From positions 1,612,001 through 1,676,000 of the forward strand of contig NZ_CP182947.1 in assembly GCF_048320135.1 (NCBI RefSeq): a stretch of DNA of 64,000 nucleotides. Reading direction: 5' to 3'. This DNA is from Ideonella_A sakaiensis_A (GTDB lineage: Bacteria > Pseudomonadota > Gammaproteobacteria > Burkholderiales > Burkholderiaceae_C). The position numbers and the translations under genes were made by a program. This document shows, in pieces, positions 59,782 to 64,000 of the stretch. Numbering within the stretch: the stretch's first letter is position 1; each line of letters begins with the position of its first letter. A model generated the notes under the pieces. It did not search any database. It worked only from the letters and a program-made list of their open reading frames with translations, and was not told where the DNA came from.

Positions 59782-61542
59782 TCAGGCGGTACGCGGGCGG
59801 CGTGTCCTGCCGAGCGCAACAACGGCCGCGAGCAGACCGAGCAGCCATGGCCAGCCGAGCGCACCGCCACCGCCGCCACCGGATGGCGCAGGCGTCGGCG
59901 TCGGTGTCGGTGTCGGTATCGGGGCAGACGGCGTCGGCGCCAGACCTGCCGCAGCCCTGACCGCCGCCGACGCATCGAGCATGCCGGCGCCGCAGGTGGT
60001 TGTTGTGCAATAACACTGCAACTGGTCGATCGGCTTGCCGCTGCTGTCGGTTCCTGGCGGCTGGCATTGCGGCACGACGCTGCCGTCGCCGTTGTCGCCG
60101 CCGGTGGTCGGGAACGGCCGTGCACTCTGCTGCAGCAGCAGGCGGATCTCGGCCGGCGTCGATGCCGGCCGCACCGACAACATCAGCGCCGCAGTGCCCG
60201 AAACCATCGGCGCAGCAAAACTGGTGCCTACCGTGATCTGGAAACTGTCCGAAAACGCCGAGCTGCCGGCGACCGGCACGGTCGTGCCTGCATTGCGTGC
60301 GGTCAGGATCGGAAAGCGGCAGGCCGCGCCCGGGCTGATGTCGACGCAGTTGCCACCCGGCGCGCTGAGCGCGATCTCCGGGCCGAGGTCGGAAAAGCCG
60401 ACCTTGGTGCCGACATGCCGGGTCGCCGCAACACCGATCGCGCCCGGGCAGTTGGCCGGCTCGCTGACCGCATGCCCGGCCGAATTGCCGGCCGACGCAA
60501 TGACGATGCTGCCCTGCGCATTGACCTCGGCGATCGTGCTGCTGTACAGCGACGAGCAGCTGCCTTCGGCGCCAAGGCTCAGGTTGATGATGCGCGCCGG
60601 CGTCGGATTGGGTGGTACACCGGGCACCGCAAGACCGGCAGCCCAGCGCATCGCCGCGAGGATGTCGGAATCGAAGCCGCCGCACTTGCCGAGCACGCGG
60701 ATCGGCAAGACCCGGACATTGCGGCCGATGCTGGCCATGCCGAAGCCGTTGTCGGTGGCCGCGCCGATCAGTGCAATCACCTCGGTGCCATGCCAGCTGC
60801 TGTTGCTGACGCCGCAATTGGCAAACGGCCCGCCGGAATTTTCAGCGGCGGTGATCCAGTCACCCGGGTCGGTCGGGTCTGCATCGCGGCCGTCGCCGTC
60901 GTTGCCGGTGGCCGCATCGCTGATGAAGTCGTATCCCGACAGGATGTTGCCGCCGACCGCAACCGGCCGCAGGTCGGCATGGTCGAAGCGAATGCCGGTA
61001 TCGAGCACCGCAACGACGACATTGCTGCTGCCGAGCGTGACGTCCCAGGCCGACTCGGCATTGATCGCCGCCGGTGTCGTCGCGGTTGGCGGACGCAGAT
61101 ACCACTGCCCTGCCGCCGGCCCGTTGACGCCGCCGGCAAGGTACAGCGGATCGTTCGGAATCGCCAACGCGCGACGCCGGCGGTCGACCACCGCCAGTTC
61201 GACGTCGGGCTGGCTGGCCAGCCGCGCCGCCAGCGCCGCCGAATCGATGCCGCTGGCATGGATCACCTGGCTGCGCTCGCCGATGCTGCCGCCGGCGCGC
61301 AACGCCAGGCCGAGCCGTTGTGCCATCAGCTGGGCGCGCTCCGGCGCCGCATCGCCGCTGGCCGACAAGGCGCGCATCCGGGTCAATGCCGAATCGGCCT
61401 TGAAGCGGACGATCACCCGCGCGTTGTCGCTGGCCGCGGCATGCGCCGGCAGCAGCGGCACGGCAACTACGGTGAGCAGCGCGGCAGCGAGAGAATGACG
61501 GGTGAGCGACCCGAGGCGACTGGCATGCTTGAGCAAGGACAT
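59782..61542 (-). CDS. Subtilisin-like (S8) protease with GlyGly-CTERM sorting tail
   Basis: A 586-residue protease with a signal peptide (about residues 1-35, ending LPAHAAA) and a prodomain (about 40-115). The triad is Asp in VAVLDTGIRFDHADL, His in SWHGTEVIALIGA and Ser in GTSFAAPMVSGTAALML. A Pro/Thr linker (PTPTPTPTP) leads to GGGGGGALGWPWLLGLLAAV and a basic end (RTRRPRTA). This is the GlyGly-CTERM pattern cut by rhombosortase during type II secretion and surface attachment. No rhombosortase gene is in the window. The start at 61542 has only a weak ribosome site. Confidence 0.88.
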   Translation of the reverse strand: MSLLKHASRLGSLTRHSLAAALLTVVAVPLLPAHAAASDNARVIVRFKADSALTRMRALSASGDAAPERAQLMAQRLGLALRAGGSIGERSQVIHASGIDSAALAARLASQPDVELAVVDRRRRALAIPNDPLYLAGGVNGPAAGQWYLRPPTATTPAAINAESAWDVTLGSSNVVVAVLDTGIRFDHADLRPVAVGGNILSGYDFISDAATGNDGDGRDADPTDPGDWITAAENSGGPFANCGVSNSSWHGTEVIALIGAATDNGFGMASIGRNVRVLPIRVLGKCGGFDSDILAAMRWAAGLAVPGVPPNPTPARIINLSLGAEGSCSSLYSSTIAEVNAQGSIVIASAGNSAGHAVSEPANCPGAIGVAATRHVGTKVGFSDLGPEIALSAPGGNCVDISPGAACRFPILTARNAGTTVPVAGSSAFSDSFQITVGTSFAAPMVSGTAALMLSVRPASTPAEIRLLLQQSARPFPTTGGDNGDGSVVPQCQPPGTDSSGKPIDQLQCYCTTTTCGAGMLDASAAVRAAAGLAPTPSAPIPTPTPTPTPAPSGGGGGGALGWPWLLGLLAAVVALGRTRRPRTA

Positions 61543-61663
61543 CGACCAACCCGTGCAGGAAGTGGGCATCGAACGCGCGGGGCCCGGCACCTGGACCGGC
61601 CTGCGTTCGATTGATCGCGCAGTGTAGGCGCTCCGCCAACCGGCCGGTCCGGGCGCAAGGCAT

Positions 61664-61686
61664 GAAAAAGCGCCCCTCGGGGCGCC
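61664..61686 (-). terminator. Rho-independent terminator of gap
   Basis: GCGCCCC pairs with GGGGCGC across a two-base loop, followed on the minus strand by TTTTTC. It lies 22 bp beyond the gap stop. Confidence 0.85.
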
Positions 61687-61707
61687 TTGTTCCGCGGTTG
61701 CAAGCGC

Positions 61708-62721
61708 TTATTTGGCGCCCATCAGCGCCACCGTCGTATCGAGCATGCGGTTGCTGAAACCCCACTCGTTGTCGTACCAGCTGCTGACCTTGACCAGCCG
61801 GCCGCTGACCTTGGTCAGCGTCGCGTCGAATACGCTCGACGCCGGGTTGTGGTTGAAGTCGACGCTGACCAGCGGGCCGTCGCTGTATTCGAGGATGCCC
61901 TTCAGCGCGCCGTCGGCGGAGGCCTTCTTCATGATCTGGTTGACTTCGTCGACCGTCGTGTCGCGCGCCGCGATGAAGCTCAGGTCGACGATCGAGACGT
62001 TGATCGTCGGCACCCGCATCGCATAACCGTCGAGGCGGCCGTTCAGCTCGGGCATCACCAGGCCGACCGCCGATGCGGCGCCGGTCTTGGTCGGGATCAT
62101 GCTCGAGGTCGCGCTGCGCGCACGGCGCAGGTCCTCGTGGTAGACGTCGGTCAGCACCTGGTCGTTGGTGTACGAGTGGATCGTCGTCATCAGGCCGGTC
62201 TCGAGGCCGATCGCCTTGTGCAGCGGCTGCACCAGCGGCGCCAGGCAGTTGGTCGTGCACGAGGCATTGCTGATCACGGTATCGGCCGCCTTCAGCACGC
62301 CGTGGTTGACGCCGTAGACGATCGTCGCATCGACATCCTTGCCGCCCGGCGCCGAGATGATCACCTTCTTCGCGCCGCCCTGCAGGTGGGCCGATGCCTT
62401 TTCCTTGCTGGTGAAGAAGCCGGTGCACTCGAGCACGACGTCGACGCCGAGGTCCTTCCACGGCAGCTCGGCCGGGTTGCGGATCGCCAGCACGCGGATC
62501 TTGTCGCCATTGACGACCATGTGGTCACCGTCGACCGAGACGCTGCCGGGGAACGGTCCGTGCGCGGTGTCGTATTTGGTCAGGTGGGCATTGGTCTCGG
62601 GTTTGCCGAGGTCGTTGATCGCGACGATCTCGATGTCGTGTTTTTTCCCGCCCTCGTAGTGGGCACGCAGGACGTTGCGGCCGATGCGGCCATAACCGTT
62701 GATGGCGACTTTGATGGTCAT
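61708..62721 (-). CDS. gap: Glyceraldehyde-3-phosphate dehydrogenase, type I
   Basis: A 337-residue GAPDH. The NAD-binding start is KVAINGYGRIGRNVLRAHYE, the catalytic Cys is in SNASCTTNCLAPL, and the phosphate-site block is GAASAVGLVMPELNGRLDGYAMRVP. The C-terminal WYDNEWGFSNRMLDT is also typical. Used in glycolysis or, given the adjacent tkt, the Calvin/pentose phosphate route. The ATG at 62721 has AAGGAAG upstream. Confidence 0.97.
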   Translation of the reverse strand: MTIKVAINGYGRIGRNVLRAHYEGGKKHDIEIVAINDLGKPETNAHLTKYDTAHGPFPGSVSVDGDHMVVNGDKIRVLAIRNPAELPWKDLGVDVVLECTGFFTSKEKASAHLQGGAKKVIISAPGGKDVDATIVYGVNHGVLKAADTVISNASCTTNCLAPLVQPLHKAIGLETGLMTTIHSYTNDQVLTDVYHEDLRRARSATSSMIPTKTGAASAVGLVMPELNGRLDGYAMRVPTINVSIVDLSFIAARDTTVDEVNQIMKKASADGALKGILEYSDGPLVSVDFNHNPASSVFDATLTKVSGRLVKVSSWYDNEWGFSNRMLDTTVALMGAK

Positions 62722-62770
62722 GTTGGCTTCCTTGGTTGCGAAAGAGGAGGGAAATCGGGAATCGAGCGGC

Positions 62771-63256
62771 TCAGCTGCTGCTCGCGCAGACGACATAAAC
62801 CGTCGTGAAGGGGAACTTGTCGGGCACTGTGAACGCGCCACTGACGTCGAAGCTGAGCGTCGCCGGCACCGCCTCGGTCAGCACGATCGGCAGCTTCGGG
62901 TCGCCGGTCGAGCGCTGCACCGTGACGCTGCCCGGCACGACCTGCCCGGTCTTGTCGATCATCACGCGGACGCGGGCGCCGCTGACGATGTTGCGCTCGG
63001 TCAGCAGGCCGTTCGGAACGATGATCGGCGTGCGGATCTTCAGCCCCATCCTGCGCAGGTGCGGGCCGGTTTCGGCCTGCGGGATGCCCTGCGACAGTTC
63101 GTCGAGCGCCGCGGTGCATTCGGGCGGCGGGCCGGCCTCCTGCGCCGCGGGCGCGGCGGCTTTCGGCGCGTCGGCCGCGAACGCCACAGCGGTGCAGACG
63201 GCCAATACGGCGCCGGCAAGCGCCGTGGTCAGACTGGAAGTGGCCTGGTTCATCAT
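62771..63256 (-). CDS. Secreted protein with TonB-C-like domain
   Basis: A 161-residue protein. A signal peptide (about residues 1-28, ending AVAFAA) is followed by an Ala/Pro-rich stretch and then about 100 residues resembling the C-terminal domain of TonB (TERNIVSGARVRVMIDKTGQVVPGSVTVQRSTGDPKL). There is no membrane anchor or long proline rod, so it is not a full energy transducer. The ATG overlaps the tkt stop (ATGATGA), so it is coupled to tkt, and gap follows 49 bp later. Role unknown. Confidence 0.75.
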   Translation of the reverse strand: MMNQATSSLTTALAGAVLAVCTAVAFAADAPKAAAPAAQEAGPPPECTAALDELSQGIPQAETGPHLRRMGLKIRTPIIVPNGLLTERNIVSGARVRVMIDKTGQVVPGSVTVQRSTGDPKLPIVLTEAVPATLSFDVSGAFTVPDKFPFTTVYVVCASSS

Positions 63257-64000
63257 TTCTTGCCGAGTACCTTCAATACGGTTGCCGCGACATTCTCCGC
63301 GGTAAAGCCGAAAAACTTGAACAGCGCCGGCGCCGGCGCCGATTCGCCAAAGCTGTCGATGCCGACGACCGCGGCGCACTGGTATTTCCACCAGCCGTCG
63401 GTCGCACCCATCTCGACCGCGATGCGCGGCAGTGCATCGGGCAGCACCGCGCGCTTGTAGGCAAGGCTCTGGCGATCGAAGACGGTCGTGCTCGGCATCG
63501 AGACGACACGCACCGCGATCTTGCGCGCCGCCAGCAGCTGCTGCGCATGCAACGCCAGCTGCACTTCCGAGCCGGTCGCGATGATCACCGCCTGCGCGCG
63601 CCGGCGCAGCCCGACCTCGCTCGGCTCGGCGAGCACATAGGCGCCCTTCGAGATGTCGTCGAGGCCGGATTTCGGCGCATACGGCAGGTTCTGCCGCGAC
63701 AGCAGCAAGGCGCTGGGCCGCTGTGCGCTCTGCAGCGCACAGGCCCAGGCAACCACCGTCTCGGCGGTATCGGCCGGCCGCCAGACGTCGAGGCCCGGAA
63801 TCAGCCGCAGCGACGCCGCATGTTCGATCGACTGGTGGGTCGGTCCGTCCTCGCCGAGGCCGATGCTGTCGTGCGTGAAGACATGGATCACCCGCTGCTT
63901 CATCAGCGCGGCCATGCGGATCGCATTGCGGCTGTAGTCGCTGAAGGTCAGGAAGGTGCCGCCGTAGGGAATGAAGCCGCCATGCAGCGCAACGCCGTTC
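63253..64000 (-). CDS. tkt: Transketolase (3' part only)
   Basis: The C-terminal 248 codons of a gene that enters from the right edge. The pyrimidine-domain phrases LHGGFIPYGGTFLTFSDY and VIHVFTHDSIGLGEDGPTHQ, and the C-terminal-domain motif SVEMGATDGWWKY in slightly varied form (AVEMGATDGWWKY), match transketolase. It moves two-carbon units between sugar phosphates with thiamine diphosphate. The Glu/His active residues GEDGPTHQ are present. Confidence 0.94.
   Translation of the reverse strand, partial: NGVALHGGFIPYGGTFLTFSDYSRNAIRMAALMKQRVIHVFTHDSIGLGEDGPTHQSIEHAASLRLIPGLDVWRPADTAETVVAWACALQSAQRPSALLLSRQNLPYAPKSGLDDISKGAYVLAEPSEVGLRRRAQAVIIATGSEVQLALHAQQLLAARKIAVRVVSMPSTTVFDRQSLAYKRAVLPDALPRIAVEMGATDGWWKYQCAAVVGIDSFGESAPAPALFKFFGFTAENVAATVLKVLGKK

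Overview
The window is high-GC bacterial chromosome from a betaproteobacterium, most likely Burkholderiales. The evidence is the order rplM-rpsI, coiled-coil membrane protein, bactofilin, erpA, with anmK, an M23 peptidase and tyrS beside them, plus minCDE, a birA lacking the HTH domain, and several acyl-CoA and Bug/Liv transport gene sets. Coding density is high. I saw no rRNA, tRNA, CRISPR array or insertion sequence. Both ends cut genes: a FadE-type acyl-CoA dehydrogenase on the left and transketolase on the right.

Layout. 1-6,990: fadE 5' end, a pqiABC lipid-transport operon, small membrane and zinc-ribbon proteins, and a cytosolic 5'-nucleotidase. 7,000-16,870: a Crp/Fnr regulator divergent from a long operon of an acyl-CoA ligase, a five-gene Liv-type ABC transporter and a second CoA-ligase-like enzyme; this looks like uptake and CoA activation of an organic acid. 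16,880-28,941: housekeeping genes (Bug protein, tyrS, M23 peptidase, anmK, erpA, bactofilin, rpsI, rplM, GNAT, srkA, htpG). 29,100-32,615: an ECF sigma/anti-sigma pair divergent from a subtilase and a secreted Gly/Ala-rich protein, with a shared promoter motif. 32,629-42,595: acyl-CoA catabolic genes (two AMP-forming ligases, serine hydrolase, class II aldolase, two acyl-CoA dehydrogenases, kinase-fold protein, IclR regulator) ending with gcdH.

42,789-49,432 is the most unusual part. It holds two small cationic peptides with colicin-V-like double-glycine leaders, a colicin-V-type exporter (membrane-fusion protein plus C39-peptidase ABC transporter), and two tandem paralogous proteins of unknown function. 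The paralogs carry a ParB/sulfiredoxin-like motif and lie antisense between the peptide genes. No typical immunity gene was found. It sits between gcdH and minE and is my candidate for an undescribed peptide-secretion system.

49,457-64,000: minCDE, an FKBP isomerase, a GAF-like protein, GST, a CodA-type deaminase, topB, a SET-domain methyltransferase, birA, a SPOR protein, a subtilase with a GlyGly-CTERM tail, gap, a TonB-C-like secreted protein, and tkt.

Starts were chosen from Shine-Dalgarno position, overlap with neighbours and family length. Functions rest on motifs read by eye; no database search was run.
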